From Emticicia sp. C21 (GTDB lineage Bacteria; Bacteroidota; Bacteroidia; Cytophagales; Spirosomataceae), in the NCBI RefSeq assembly GCF_003418935.1, contig NZ_QVMT01000004.1, positions 248,282 through 312,281 on the forward strand: a DNA stretch of 64,000 bases. The letters are read 5' to 3'. The notes under the pieces are model-generated. The model saw nothing but the letters and a program-made list of their open reading frames with translations. It was not told the origin of the DNA and did no database searches. Shown here piece by piece: positions 52,482-61,292 of the stretch (position 1 is its first letter; each line of letters begins with the position of its first letter). The translations under genes and the position numbers were made by a program.

Positions 52482-53660
52482 ATGAATGCATATATAGTCG
52501 CTGGCTACCGTAGTGCAGTCGGCAAAGCACCAAAAGGGGTATTCCGTTTCACCCGCCCCGATGATTTAGCAGCTGATGTTATTAAACATCTGATGGCAAG
52601 TGTACCTAACTTAGACCCTGCTCGCGTAGAAGACGTAATTGTAGGGAATGCAGTGCCGGAAGCCGAGCAAGGCATGCAGATGGCGCGTTACATTTCATTA
52701 TTGGCTCTAGGTAAAAGTGTACCTGGTGTAACAGTGAACCGCTATTGTGGTTCGGGCATAGAAACCATTGCCATGGCAGCCGCTAAAATCCACGCCGGGA
52801 TGGCTGATTGTATTGTGGCAGGTGGTACAGAATCGATGTCTTTAGTACCGACCATGGGTTGGAAAACTGCCTTGAACTATAATCTGGCTTCTACTCACCC
52901 TGATTATTATATTGGCATGGGCTTGACTGCTGAGCAGGTAGCACAACAATTCGGTATCAGTCGTGAAGACCAGGACTTATTTTCTTATAACTCTCACCAA
53001 AAAGCCTTAGCTGCGCAAGCTGCCGGTAAATTTGATGAAGAGATTGTGCCGATAAAAGTACAGGAAACTTTCTTCGACGAAAATTCAGGTAAGAAGAAAA
53101 CCAAAGAATATACCGTTACGAAAGACGAAGGCCCACGCGCTGATACAAGTGTAGAAGCGCTAGCCAAGCTAAAACCAGTGTTTACGATGGGTGGAAGTGT
53201 AACTGCCGGAAACTCTTCGCAAACCTCTGACGGTGCAGCTTTTGTGATTGTCATGTCAGAGAAAATGGTGAATGAATTAGGTTTGAAACCAATTGCGCGA
53301 ATGATGGCATATGCTTCGGCAGGAGTTGAGCCTCGTATTATGGGTATTGGTCCTGTGGCGGCTATTCCTGTTGCTTTAAAACAGGCTGGTCTGAAACAGG
53401 ATGATATTGATGTAATAGAACTGAACGAAGCTTTTGCTGCACAGTCGTTGGCGGTTATCAAAGAATTAGGATTAGATGCCAGCAAAATTAATCCGAATGG
53501 TGGAGCTATTGCATTAGGTCACGCTCTAGGCTCTACAGGTGGTAGATTGTCTGTTCAGGTATTGAATGAGCTTCGTCGCCAGAATAAAAAATATGGTATG
53601 GTAACTGCCTGTGTAGGTGGTGGACAAGGTGTAGCAGGTATCTACGAATTCCTAAACTAA
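52482..53660 (+). CDS. fadA: Acetyl-CoA C-acyltransferase (beta-oxidation thiolase)
   Basis: A 392-residue thiolase, the last step of beta-oxidation. Nucleophile C89 (NRYCGSGIETI), histidine in GGAIALGHALGSTGG, second cysteine in TACVGGGQG. It follows fadN and ends in a strong terminator. It differs from the 35-kb thiolase in several motifs, including GHALGSTGG against GHPLGATGA, so the two are paralogues rather than recent copies. Chain-length specificity is unknown. Confidence 0.93.
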   Translation: MNAYIVAGYRSAVGKAPKGVFRFTRPDDLAADVIKHLMASVPNLDPARVEDVIVGNAVPEAEQGMQMARYISLLALGKSVPGVTVNRYCGSGIETIAMAAAKIHAGMADCIVAGGTESMSLVPTMGWKTALNYNLASTHPDYYIGMGLTAEQVAQQFGISREDQDLFSYNSHQKALAAQAAGKFDEEIVPIKVQETFFDENSGKKKTKEYTVTKDEGPRADTSVEALAKLKPVFTMGGSVTAGNSSQTSDGAAFVIVMSEKMVNELGLKPIARMMAYASAGVEPRIMGIGPVAAIPVALKQAGLKQDDIDVIELNEAFAAQSLAVIKELGLDASKINPNGGAIALGHALGSTGGRLSVQVLNELRRQNKKYGMVTACVGGGQGVAGIYEFLN

Positions 53661-53697
53661 GAGACCTTACTGTTTATATAGCAATATAGTTTACTAA

Positions 53698-53738
53698 GGG
53701 GAGATTAAAATTATCAGAGGATAGTTTTTAATCTCCCC
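53698..53738 (+). terminator. Terminator of the beta-oxidation operon
   Basis: GGGGAGATTAAAA (53698-53710) and TTTTAATCTCCCC (53726-53738) form 13-bp arms around a 15-nt loop, followed by TCTTTTGTTT. Confidence 0.9.
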
Positions 53739-53834
53739 TCTTTTGTTTGTTGCTATCAGACAAAATAATACATTTGTTAAATTAATAAGTGTTTTTTTGA
53801 CACTAAATATTTATTCTACCTTAATTATTAAACA

Positions 53835-54604
53835 ATGAAACTACTACTTACGCCTAAGGCATTACTAGTGCTTATATTAGCGCTTTGCTTTTCTGCCTCT
53901 TCTTTTGCCCAAAGAAAACAATTCAGAGTACTTTTATTCAGCAAGACCGATGGCTTCCATCATGAATCAATCAATGAAGGTGTAACGGCTATCAAGGCTA
54001 TGGCTGAAAGACAATTCTTCTCAGTTAACTGGCAGGAAACGCTTCAGTTTTCAATGATAAAGACCTGGCTAATTATGAAGCGGTAATTTTTCTAAACACT
54101 ACCGGAAATATTCTAACCCCTGAGCAACAAACGGCTTTTGAGAAATTCATTCAATCTGGCAAAGGTTATGTAGGTATCCATAGTGCTAGTGATACCGAAT
54201 ATGATTGGGAATGGTATACTAAAATGGTGGGTATGATGTTCAAGATTCACCCGACTATACAAACTGCTTATCTCAAAGTAGAAGACAAGAATTTCCCGGG
54301 TATGGAGCGCCTGCCGGCCAAGTTCTTATGGACAGACGAATGGTATGAGTTCAGTCCTGCCGTTTCGAAAGACTTACATTTTTTGATTTCTATTGATGAG
54401 AAAACCTACAATCCAAATGTAAAGTGGGGTACTAACGAGGGAAAAGGTATGGGCTTCCACCCAATATCATGGTATCATACCTATGATGGTGGCAGAGCCT
54501 TTTATACGGCTATGGGTCACGTACCACAAAATTTCAGCGATCCGCTTTTCCTTGACCATTTGTTTGGTGGCATTTATTGGGCAGCTACCGGGAAGGGGTT
54601 GTAA
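53835..54604 (+). pseudogene. ThuA-domain protein gene broken by a one-base frameshift
   Basis: The first frame (53835 on) encodes a signal peptide and the start of a ThuA-like glutamine-amidotransferase-fold protein (RKQFRVLLFSKTDGFHHESINEGVTAIKAM), then shifts at about 54036-54041 and closes at 54086. From 54041 the +2 frame continues without a stop as ASVFNDKDLANYEAVIFLNTTGNIL, GKGYVGIHSASDTEYDW, then IHPTIQTAYLKVEDKNF to the stop at 54604. One base added in the short A run (GGAAACG) would restore about 256 residues, a normal length. ThuA proteins act on sugars and related compounds, for example trehalose use. A sequencing error in the A run is the alternative. Confidence 0.85.
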
Positions 54605-54615
54605 TACTCAAGTAT

Positions 54616-54638
54616 GACAGCGAATAGAATTCGCCGTC
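54616..54638. repeat. Hairpin cluster, element 1
   Basis: GACAGCGAAT (54616-54625) and ATTCGCCGTC (54629-54638), pairing at 9 of 10 positions around AGA, 12 bases after the ThuA stop. Confidence 0.7.
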
Positions 54639-54669
54639 TAAGATAACAAAAGTATTTTTTGTATACATT

Positions 54670-54687
54670 GCCGGACTCAAGTCCGGC
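54670..54687. repeat. Hairpin cluster, element 2
   Basis: GCCGGACT and AGTCCGGC with only CA between. Perfect 8-bp arms. Confidence 0.8.
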
Positions 54688-54711
54688 TAACATTATAAAA
54701 ACATTTCATGT

Positions 54712-54729
54712 GGCGGCCCAACGGCCGCC
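54712..54729. repeat. Hairpin cluster, element 3
   Basis: GGCGGCC and GGCCGCC around CAAC, the most GC-rich stretch of this gap. Confidence 0.8.
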
Positions 54730-54743
54730 TCTATTATTTTAGT

Positions 54744-54759
54744 ACCGAATTCATTCGGT
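54744..54759. repeat. Hairpin cluster, element 4
   Basis: ACCGAAT and ATTCGGT around TC. It covers the -33 region of the SDR promoter, so it could also be an operator. Confidence 0.75.
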
Positions 54760-54775
54760 GAAATCTGAATTTTAT

Positions 54776-54783
54776 TACTTTTG
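54776..54783 (+). promoter_or_regulatory. Probable -7 box of the SDR gene
   Basis: TACTTTTG, 23 bases before the ATG. The -33 position is occupied by palindrome element 4 rather than a TTTG. Confidence 0.45.
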
Positions 54784-54805
54784 ACTTTCAATATTCTATT
54801 CAACC

Positions 54806-55600
54806 ATGCGATTAAAAAATAAAGTTACACTCATTACAGGTGCCGGACGTGGAATTGGCGAAGCTATAGCATTAGGATTTGCCCGAGAGGGTGCCGATGT
54901 CATTATCAACGAAGTAGCAGGAGCTAATTATGCTGAAGAAGTAGCTGCTAAAATCAGAGCGATGGGCAGACAATCGGAAGTGATGTATGCCGATATTTCA
55001 AAAGTTGCTGAAATCAGAGAGATGTTTGCAAAGATTGCTGAGAAGTATAAAAAATTGGATGTATTAGTCAATAATGCAGGTATTACAGGCTGGAGCGACT
55101 TTTTTGAAACTGATGAAGCTGTTTTTGATACGGTAATGGGAGTTAACCTGAAAGGTACTTTGTTTTGTTCTATTGAAGCCGCCAAAATCATGCGGGTCAA
55201 TGGAGGCGGAAGCATTATTAACATTTCTACTATCTGCGCTGCTTTAAGTGTGAAAAATCTCATTACTTATTCTACCAGCAAAGGCGGTATTCATGCAATG
55301 GCCGAACAAATGGCGGTTGAATTAGCGCCTTATAATATCCGTGTGAATACCTTTGGCCCCGGCCCTATTAATGTTGAGCGTAATCTCAGAGAAGACCCTA
55401 ACTACCGTACTAACTGGGGCGGTGTAGTACCATTGGGCCGCACTGGTGAACCCGAAGAAATGGTTGGTCCAGCCGTCTTTTTGGCATCTGACGACTCGAG
55501 TTATGTTTCAGGACAACTATTCTTTGTAGATGGTGCCTGGAGTGTACAGGGTAAAATTCCCATAAATAGTATGGATAGTCAGTTAGCAAATAGCAAGTAA
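54806..55600 (+). CDS. Short-chain dehydrogenase/reductase
   Basis: A 264-residue classical SDR. The cofactor motif is TGAGRGIG (about 12-19), NNAGITGW is the structural NNAG motif, and the catalytic serine and YxxxK are in NISTICAAL and ITYSTSKGG. The C-terminal PLGRTGEPEEMVGPAVFLASDDSSYVSGQLFFVDG is typical of FabG/glucose-dehydrogenase-like members. The substrate is unknown. It is followed by an MFS transporter 90 bp downstream, which might move its substrate. Confidence 0.9.
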   Translation: MRLKNKVTLITGAGRGIGEAIALGFAREGADVIINEVAGANYAEEVAAKIRAMGRQSEVMYADISKVAEIREMFAKIAEKYKKLDVLVNNAGITGWSDFFETDEAVFDTVMGVNLKGTLFCSIEAAKIMRVNGGGSIINISTICAALSVKNLITYSTSKGGIHAMAEQMAVELAPYNIRVNTFGPGPINVERNLREDPNYRTNWGGVVPLGRTGEPEEMVGPAVFLASDDSSYVSGQLFFVDGAWSVQGKIPINSMDSQLANSK

Positions 55601-55690
55601 GTAGTGAACTACGCCAGGAATATTTTCGTTGGAAATATAGAGTCTGTTTAAATATTCAAATAAGCTCATATACCTCGAAGATATTCTGTG

Positions 55691-56920
55691 ATGAGTTCAA
55701 AAGAAAAACTACTACTTTTCGTACTTGCCTGCATCAACTTTACACATATTGTTGATTTCATGATTATGATGCCCCTTGGGCCTCAACTCATGGAAATTTT
55801 CAAAATCTCTCCCCGACATTTCGGATTCATTGTCTCTGCTTATGGTTTGAGTGCCGGAATTTCGGGGTTTTTAGCCGCTTTTTTTGTAGATAATTACGAC
55901 CGCAAAAAAGTAATCCTATTTGCTTATATAGGCTTCGTTGTAGGCACTTTTGCCTGTGCCTTTGCCCCTACTCATCAGTTTTTGATTGCAGCGCGGGTGA
56001 TAGCTGGTACTTTCGGTGGACTTTTAGGTGCGCAGGTCATGTCAATTGTAGCTGATACTTTTGATTATCAGCGCAGAGCCACTGCCGTAGGTTTTGTCAC
56101 TACCGCCTTTTCTATAGCTTCTGTAGTAGGTATTCCGGCAGGTTTGTTTTTAGCTAATAAATTAGGCTGGCATACCCCTTTTCTGGTTGTGGGCGCTCTT
56201 GGGCTTATTGTAATTTTTCTCATTATCAGGTATGTTCCTGTATTGGATAAACATCTGAAAAACCGTCGGGAAAAGCCGAACCCTCTGGCTGTTATCACTA
56301 ATATTCTCAAAAATCCGAATCAGTTAAGAGCCTTATTATTATCAGTGACTATTATGCTAGGGCATTTTAGTATTATTCCTTATATCGCTCCTACGCTGGT
56401 TGCTAATGTTGGTTTTAGTCAGAACGATATTTATCTGATTTATCTTGTTGGAGGGGCCTTGACTATTTTCTCAGCGCCTATGGTGGGTAAATTAGCCGAT
56501 AAAAAAGGTAAGTATCCTATTTTTGTCATATTCGCGCTCTTATCCCTGATTCCAATTTATCTCATTACCAATATGTTCACTGGTGCATTATGGGCTATTC
56601 TGGGAGTATCAGGTATATTTTTTGTATTCTCCAACGGGCGCATGATTCCGACTCAAGCTATTATTTCTAACGTAGTAACCCCTCAGCAAAGAGGAAGTTT
56701 TATGGCTATCAACTCGTCTTTACAATTGTTTGCACAAGCGATGGCTGCCAATATTGGTGGTATTCTTATTCATAAAACAGCATCTGGATATATTGAGAAC
56801 TATCATTGGGTTGGTTATTTTTGTATAATTATGATAAGCCTGAGCATTTTTATTGCACGGGCAGTGAAACCAATTCCGCAATCAATTGTTACTAATGAAA
56901 GTCCTGTAAAAGTTTCATAG
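55691..56920 (+). CDS. MFS transporter (DHA1-like)
   Basis: A 409-residue inner-membrane carrier with about 12 helices. AAFFVDNYDRKKVILFAY holds the loop 2-3 signature D-x-x-x-R-K, and VARVIAGTFGGLLGAQVMSIVAD fits drug:proton antiporter-1 motif C-like helices 4-5. A GTG one codon earlier is possible; the ATG at 55691 is preferred. Between the SDR and DUF1684 genes, 17 bp before the latter. Confidence 0.86.
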   Translation: MSSKEKLLLFVLACINFTHIVDFMIMMPLGPQLMEIFKISPRHFGFIVSAYGLSAGISGFLAAFFVDNYDRKKVILFAYIGFVVGTFACAFAPTHQFLIAARVIAGTFGGLLGAQVMSIVADTFDYQRRATAVGFVTTAFSIASVVGIPAGLFLANKLGWHTPFLVVGALGLIVIFLIIRYVPVLDKHLKNRREKPNPLAVITNILKNPNQLRALLLSVTIMLGHFSIIPYIAPTLVANVGFSQNDIYLIYLVGGALTIFSAPMVGKLADKKGKYPIFVIFALLSLIPIYLITNMFTGALWAILGVSGIFFVFSNGRMIPTQAIISNVVTPQQRGSFMAINSSLQLFAQAMAANIGGILIHKTASGYIENYHWVGYFCIIMISLSIFIARAVKPIPQSIVTNESPVKVS

Positions 56921-56937
56921 ATAAACCTTTTAAGACC

Positions 56938-57546
56938 ATGCTACGTGTAAACAACTTTCTGACTTATGTATTCATACTGTTATCAATGAGTACATTCGCA
57001 CAAGATTTCAAGACTGAGATAGGACAATTCAGAGAAGAATATAAAGCCGAATTTTTGAAGTCAAAGTTTGCGCCTTTAAAAGAAGACGATTTTAAGTATC
57101 TACGCTTTTATGAGCCCAATGAGAAATTTCGGGTAGAATGCCAGTTTACAGCTACTACAGGTGGTAGACCTTTTCAGATTCCCACTACTACAGGTGAAAC
57201 TAAGACTTATGCCAAATTTGGAGAGTTGAGTTTCCAGATAGATGGTAAAACTTACAAACTATCAGTTTACAGGTCGCCTGATTTACAACGCATACCACAA
57301 TACCGAGACTATCTTTTTATTCCGTTTAAGGATTTAACCAATGGAAAAGAAACTTATGGCGGAGGGCGCTATCTTGATTTACGTATGAAGCAAATCGAGA
57401 ATGAAAAAATCATTCTCGATTTCAACAAAGCTTATAATCCTTATTGTGCATTCGGTGCGGGTTATAGCTGCCCGATACCGCCGAGAGAAAATCATTTACA
57501 AGTAGCTATTGAAGCCGGAGAGCAGAATTATGCCAAAGAGCATTAA
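56938..57546 (+). CDS. DUF1684 family secreted protein
   Basis: A 202-residue protein with a signal peptide (FLTYVFILLSMSTFAQ). The DUF1684 signature is clear at the C-terminus (PYCAFGAGYSCPIPPRENHLQVAIEAGE) with YRDYLFIPFKDLTNGKETYGGGRYLDL before it. The function of the family is unknown; the conserved Cys-x(7)-Cys-P-I-P-P-x-E-N may form a metal or disulfide site. It is 17 bp after the MFS gene and probably co-transcribed. Confidence 0.88.
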   Translation: MLRVNNFLTYVFILLSMSTFAQDFKTEIGQFREEYKAEFLKSKFAPLKEDDFKYLRFYEPNEKFRVECQFTATTGGRPFQIPTTTGETKTYAKFGELSFQIDGKTYKLSVYRSPDLQRIPQYRDYLFIPFKDLTNGKETYGGGRYLDLRMKQIENEKIILDFNKAYNPYCAFGAGYSCPIPPRENHLQVAIEAGEQNYAKEH

Positions 57547-57562
57547 GAGGCTAATATGAAAC

Positions 57563-58195
57563 TTAAACTTTCTTGGCCGGGTTTCCGAAAACAGTGGCGT
57601 TATCAGGTACGTCTTCTATCACTACCGAGCCTGCTCCTACACGTGCATTTTTGCCAACTTTAATACCTGTTACAATAATTGAACCTGAGCCAATAAAGGC
57701 ACCTTCAGCCAGTTCTGCCCCTGCGTTTATCATGGCCCCTGAAGCAATAGTTATATAGTCAGCTACTTTAGCATCGGTATCTACTACTGCCCCAGATTGC
57801 ACAATACAATGGTTACCTATCTTGGCAAATGGGTTAATAGCTGCGTTAGCCATCACTAGGTTCCCATGTCCGATTATAGCAGTTTCCGAAACGATTGCAC
57901 GGTCGTGTATGGCATTTACGGGCATTACCTTGCGACGTTCAGTAAGAATCTCAACTATTTTCTTCTTTACTTTTGCATTGCTGATGGCTACAAAAGCTTC
58001 TGTTTTTTGTCCGATAATTTTAAGGAAACCATCATCGTCTGTATCACCTAATATTACTATCTCTCCTAGCTCGGTATTATGCAGTTTTTTATCATCATCT
58101 AAAAAACCATATACCAATACATTATTACGGTTAAAAATGTCCAGAGCAATTTTACCAAGAGTACCAGCTCCAAAAATCAATACGGGGTTCTGCAT
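57563..58195 (-). CDS. NeuD-like sugar O-acyltransferase
   Basis: A 210-residue acetyltransferase. The N-terminal PglD-like nucleotide-binding domain (VLIFGAGTLGKIALDIFNRN, YGFLDDDKK) precedes a left-handed beta-helix of hexapeptide repeats (AIIGHGNLVMANAAINPFAKIGNHCIVQSGAVVDTDAKVAD, ending VGAGSVVIEDVPDNATVFGNPAKKV). Such enzymes acetylate sialic or bacillosamine-type sugars of surface glycans; no glycan cluster surrounds it here. Confidence 0.85.
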   Translation of the reverse strand: MQNPVLIFGAGTLGKIALDIFNRNNVLVYGFLDDDKKLHNTELGEIVILGDTDDDGFLKIIGQKTEAFVAISNAKVKKKIVEILTERRKVMPVNAIHDRAIVSETAIIGHGNLVMANAAINPFAKIGNHCIVQSGAVVDTDAKVADYITIASGAMINAGAELAEGAFIGSGSIIVTGIKVGKNARVGAGSVVIEDVPDNATVFGNPAKKV

Positions 58196-58264
58196 TTCTT
58201 AATTTCTTTTATTGAATGATTGTGTAGCTTACCATCTGATGAGGTGTCAATCAAACTACTTAGT

Positions 58265-59182
58265 TTATGAATTGAGTGCCATTTCTTCACGGCGTTTCCG
58301 AAATAATTCAACAGCCTTATCTAATAAAACGTTCATTGCTATGGGCATATGTGTAGATAGAATACCCCCATAAATGGCAGTGTCTACATCTCTCAACGAT
58401 TCTTCTAGAGATTCACTTGGGAGTCGATTAATGATTTCTTTACTGGTATAAGAAGTATATGGGCGTTTTTCCAGCCATTCTAGATGCTCTTTCCACATTA
58501 CCAGTGCCTTACCTATATTGTCGCTATCAAGGGTGCCTTTGGTTATCTTTTTATAACTGGTTACAAAGTCTTTATGCTTACGACCAAACATAAATAGTCT
58601 GTACTGTTTCTCAATCCATTTACCAAAAAAGGCGTAGATAATACCTAAAATACCTAATATACCCAGCAGGTAGCCCAGAATCTTAGGATAGTTTACCTGT
58701 TGCTGCAAGGGCATCAGTTTGGTATCTGTCTTAAGTGTCAGAGAATCTACGCTTGTTTTAATCATCTCTTTCAGAAAAACCGAATCTAAGGATGCAAATA
58801 CAGCTGTACAATCCCGTTTGCCTAAAACATATACAGGCAAGTTAAATTTCTGTGTTTTGCTAATATCGAAAGTTACCAGAGTATATACTATACTGTCCAG
58901 GCTTCGGTTGTTATTGGTACTGGTTGTGAAATAGTTTCGACGCACCATTTCGAATGGATAGAAATTATAGGTAGTATCAGGAAAAAATATTTCAGCAGAG
59001 GGGGAATGATAATAGCTTAAGGCATACTCAAAGGGACGGCCGAGTTCGACACTATCTGTTAAAAAACGTCCGATTGGTTTTTGCGCATAGGTTTTATTAA
59101 ACATCAAACATAAAATCATTATCCCACTATATACGATACGAATAGCAGAAAAACCGAATCTATGGGATAGAGAATAAGACAT
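58265..59182 (-). CDS. Membrane protein of the DUF58 (Bat-like) unit
   Basis: A 305-residue protein with a signal segment (IRIVYSGIMILCLMFNKTYAQ), a periplasmic beta-rich part (DSVELGRPFEYALSYYHSP), one central helix (ILGYLLGILGILGIIYAFFG) and a cytoplasmic C-terminal tail (KHKDFVTSYKKITKGTLDSDNIGKALVMWKEHLEWLEKRPYTSYTSKEII). The layout resembles the uncharacterised proteins next to DUF58 in aerotolerance (bat) operons, for example DUF4381-like. It starts 4 bp after the DUF58 stop. The open frame extends 42 codons upstream into that gene; ATG 59182 is preferred. Confidence 0.75.
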   Translation of the reverse strand: MSYSLSHRFGFSAIRIVYSGIMILCLMFNKTYAQKPIGRFLTDSVELGRPFEYALSYYHSPSAEIFFPDTTYNFYPFEMVRRNYFTTSTNNNRSLDSIVYTLVTFDISKTQKFNLPVYVLGKRDCTAVFASLDSVFLKEMIKTSVDSLTLKTDTKLMPLQQQVNYPKILGYLLGILGILGIIYAFFGKWIEKQYRLFMFGRKHKDFVTSYKKITKGTLDSDNIGKALVMWKEHLEWLEKRPYTSYTSKEIINRLPSESLEESLRDVDTAIYGGILSTHMPIAMNVLLDKAVELFRKRREEMALNS

Positions 59183-59186
59183 CACT

Positions 59187-60050
59187 TTACTTTCTGACTC
59201 TAAACAATTGTATAAGTTTTGAAACATAATCTTCTCTTGAATCAATAGCCAGATAGTTCGCATTGTGTTGTTTACAGAGTTTCTCCAAGCGTTCTTGGTT
59301 ATCTTCAAACATCTCTTTCATTTCTTTTTTGAAAGTAGGCGAAGACGTATTTACCCATACAGTCCTCTTAGTTTCTTTATCAAGTACTGGAATAATACCC
59401 AGGCTCGGGAGTTTTATCTCTCTCTGGTCGTAGATATGAATTACAACAAGATCATGTTTACGTGCAAGGGCTTTTAGATTATGCTCGTAGCCTTTATCCA
59501 GAAAATCAGAAATCAAAAATACGACACTTCGGCGTTTCAGGATATTGAGTGCAAAACCTATGGCAGCAGGGATATTGGTTAGCTGCGATAACGGTTTCAT
59601 TTTAAATAAACTCAATATAATTTCATATCCATGCTTTAAACCATTGGCAGGCTTAAAATAGAGTTCTTTCTGGTCTGAGAAGCAATATAACCCTACGTGC
59701 CCGGCTTCCTTAATAGCTGATAATGACAATACACCACAAATCTCTTTGGCCGTATCTAATTTCAATTGTCCGTTATTTCCTACTTCCTGCGAGGCACTCA
59801 CGTCTAACATAAAGAAAACCGTCTGCTCTTTCTCTTCCTTGAAAATCTTTACATAAGCCCCATGACCTTTAGCAGTGGTTATCCAGTCGATAGTCCGAAC
59901 ATCATCGCCATACTGATAGGTACGTAAGTCGCTAAACTCCAAGCCGGAGCCCTTGAAAACCGAACGAAAGTTTCCGTGCATCTGCGAATCTACAGCCTTA
60001 CGGATTTTTATTTCGTACTTATTGAGTTTAGATATTATATCTTCTACCAC
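59187..60050 (-). CDS. DUF58 domain protein (aerotolerance/MoxR-associated)
   Basis: A 287-residue soluble protein. The DUF58 motif FSDLRTYQYGDDVRTIDWITTAKGHGAYVKIFKEEKEQTVFFMLDVSAS is exact, and the rest is a von Willebrand factor A-like fold. Such proteins usually work with MoxR AAA ATPases and VWA membrane proteins in envelope stress; no moxR or batA lies in this window. The start is GTG at 60050. The following membrane protein is 4 bp away. Confidence 0.88.
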   Translation of the reverse strand: MVEDIISKLNKYEIKIRKAVDSQMHGNFRSVFKGSGLEFSDLRTYQYGDDVRTIDWITTAKGHGAYVKIFKEEKEQTVFFMLDVSASQEVGNNGQLKLDTAKEICGVLSLSAIKEAGHVGLYCFSDQKELYFKPANGLKHGYEIILSLFKMKPLSQLTNIPAAIGFALNILKRRSVVFLISDFLDKGYEHNLKALARKHDLVVIHIYDQREIKLPSLGIIPVLDKETKRTVWVNTSSPTFKKEMKEMFEDNQERLEKLCKQHNANYLAIDSREDYVSKLIQLFRVRK

Positions 60051-60163
60051 TGTCTTTTAGCAATTAATATCCCGAATTTTTTTAGCGTGATTAACAAACT
60101 TTAACGTATTCAATCTCTTATTTTTTTCCGTAATTTGTTCTTTAATCTGAAAACGAAGATAAA

Positions 60164-60529
60164 GTGAAAATACTGACAAAAAAAATATTCTTGCATTTAG
60201 CCATTATTTCAACACTTATTTCCTGCATTGGAGACCCTACTCCTCCCAGCGATGTGATTGATATAAAAACTATGGCAAAAATTCTGGCAGATATTCACTT
60301 GACAGAAGCAAAAGTAAACCGGATAAGTTTTCAGGTGTATGATTCGACAAGAGTAGTTTATTTAGAATATGAACGTAGAATTATGGCCAAGTACAAGGTT
60401 GATACTGCTCGCTATAAGACCAGTTATCAATTCTACGTGCAGAATCCCGGGCTGATGGTAAAAGTATATGATGAAACGCTTAATATTCTGGACGAGAAGA
60501 AAAAAAATAAACAAATCAAAACTGACTAA
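60164..60529 (+). CDS. DUF4296 family lipoprotein
   Basis: A 121-residue protein starting at GTG, with a lipoprotein signal (IFLHLAIISTLISCIGDP, lipobox-like LISC). The DUF4296 body is visible in KTMAKILADIHLTEAKVN, VYLEYERRIMAKYKVDTARYKTSYQFYVQNPGLMVKVYDETLNIL. A short Bacteroidota-specific envelope lipoprotein of unknown function. It is 26 bp before the glycosyltransferase gene, a common neighbourhood for this family. Confidence 0.85.
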   Translation: MKILTKKIFLHLAIISTLISCIGDPTPPSDVIDIKTMAKILADIHLTEAKVNRISFQVYDSTRVVYLEYERRIMAKYKVDTARYKTSYQFYVQNPGLMVKVYDETLNILDEKKKNKQIKTD

Positions 60530-60555
60530 TAGAACCCACAAAAGAATCCTGAATA

Positions 60556-61290
60556 ATGCCTAAAGAGAACCTTGTTATTATACCGACCTACAACGAAATT
60601 GAGAATATCGAAGCTATTATCAGAAAAGTGATGCACCTGGATGAAAGATTTGATGTGCTGATTATTGACGATGGCTCACCCGATGGCACTGGCTTTCAAG
60701 TAAAAGAACTACAGTTGGAATACCCGAATGAACTGCATCTGATAGAGCGTAGTGGTAAACTGGGCTTGGGTACGGCTTATATTCACGGTTTCAAGTGGGC
60801 TATAGAACAAGGTTATGAATTTATTTATGAAATGGATGCCGATTTTTCTCACAACCCCGAAGATTTGGTACGTTTATATAAAGCTGCTAAAATAGCTGGT
60901 TTTGATGTGGCGGTAGGTTCAAGGTATATCAAGGGGGTTAATGTAGTAAACTGGCCTATGGGACGTGTATTGATGTCTTATTTTGCCGGAGTATATGTGC
61001 GATTCATCACGGGCATGAAAATCATGGATCCTACTGCTGGATTCATCTGCTATCGACGGGAAGTATTAAAGACTATTCCCCTGGATAAGATTGTCTTTGT
61101 AGGCTATGCTTTCCAGATAGAAATGAAATTCAATGCGTTTCTGTATAAATTCAATATAACTGAAGTACCTATCATCTTTACCGACCGTACCAAAGGTGTC
61201 TCCAAAATGTCGACCAAGATTTTCAGAGAGGCTGTTTTCGGCGTTATTATGATGAAAGTCTGGAGTTGGTTTAAGAGTTTTAAGCGATAA
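60556..61290 (+). CDS. Polyprenol monophosphomannose synthase-like family 2 glycosyltransferase
   Basis: A 244-residue GT2 enzyme. VIIPTYNEIENIEAII and DDGSPDGTG open the GT-A fold; the D-x-D is in YEMDADFSHNPEDL; MDPTAGFICYRREVL and PIIFTDRTKGVSKMSTKI are typical of dolichol-phosphate mannose synthases without membrane helices. It probably transfers mannose from GDP-mannose to a polyprenyl phosphate at the inner membrane face, for later glycosylation. Confidence 0.9.
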   Translation: MPKENLVIIPTYNEIENIEAIIRKVMHLDERFDVLIIDDGSPDGTGFQVKELQLEYPNELHLIERSGKLGLGTAYIHGFKWAIEQGYEFIYEMDADFSHNPEDLVRLYKAAKIAGFDVAVGSRYIKGVNVVNWPMGRVLMSYFAGVYVRFITGMKIMDPTAGFICYRREVLKTIPLDKIVFVGYAFQIEMKFNAFLYKFNITEVPIIFTDRTKGVSKMSTKIFREAVFGVIMMKVWSWFKSFKR

Positions 61291-61292
61291 AG

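Noticed and set aside
52994-53485. Minus-strand open frame of 163 codons opposite the fadA-type thiolase
   Set aside because: Antisense shadow of a gene with clear thiolase motifs.
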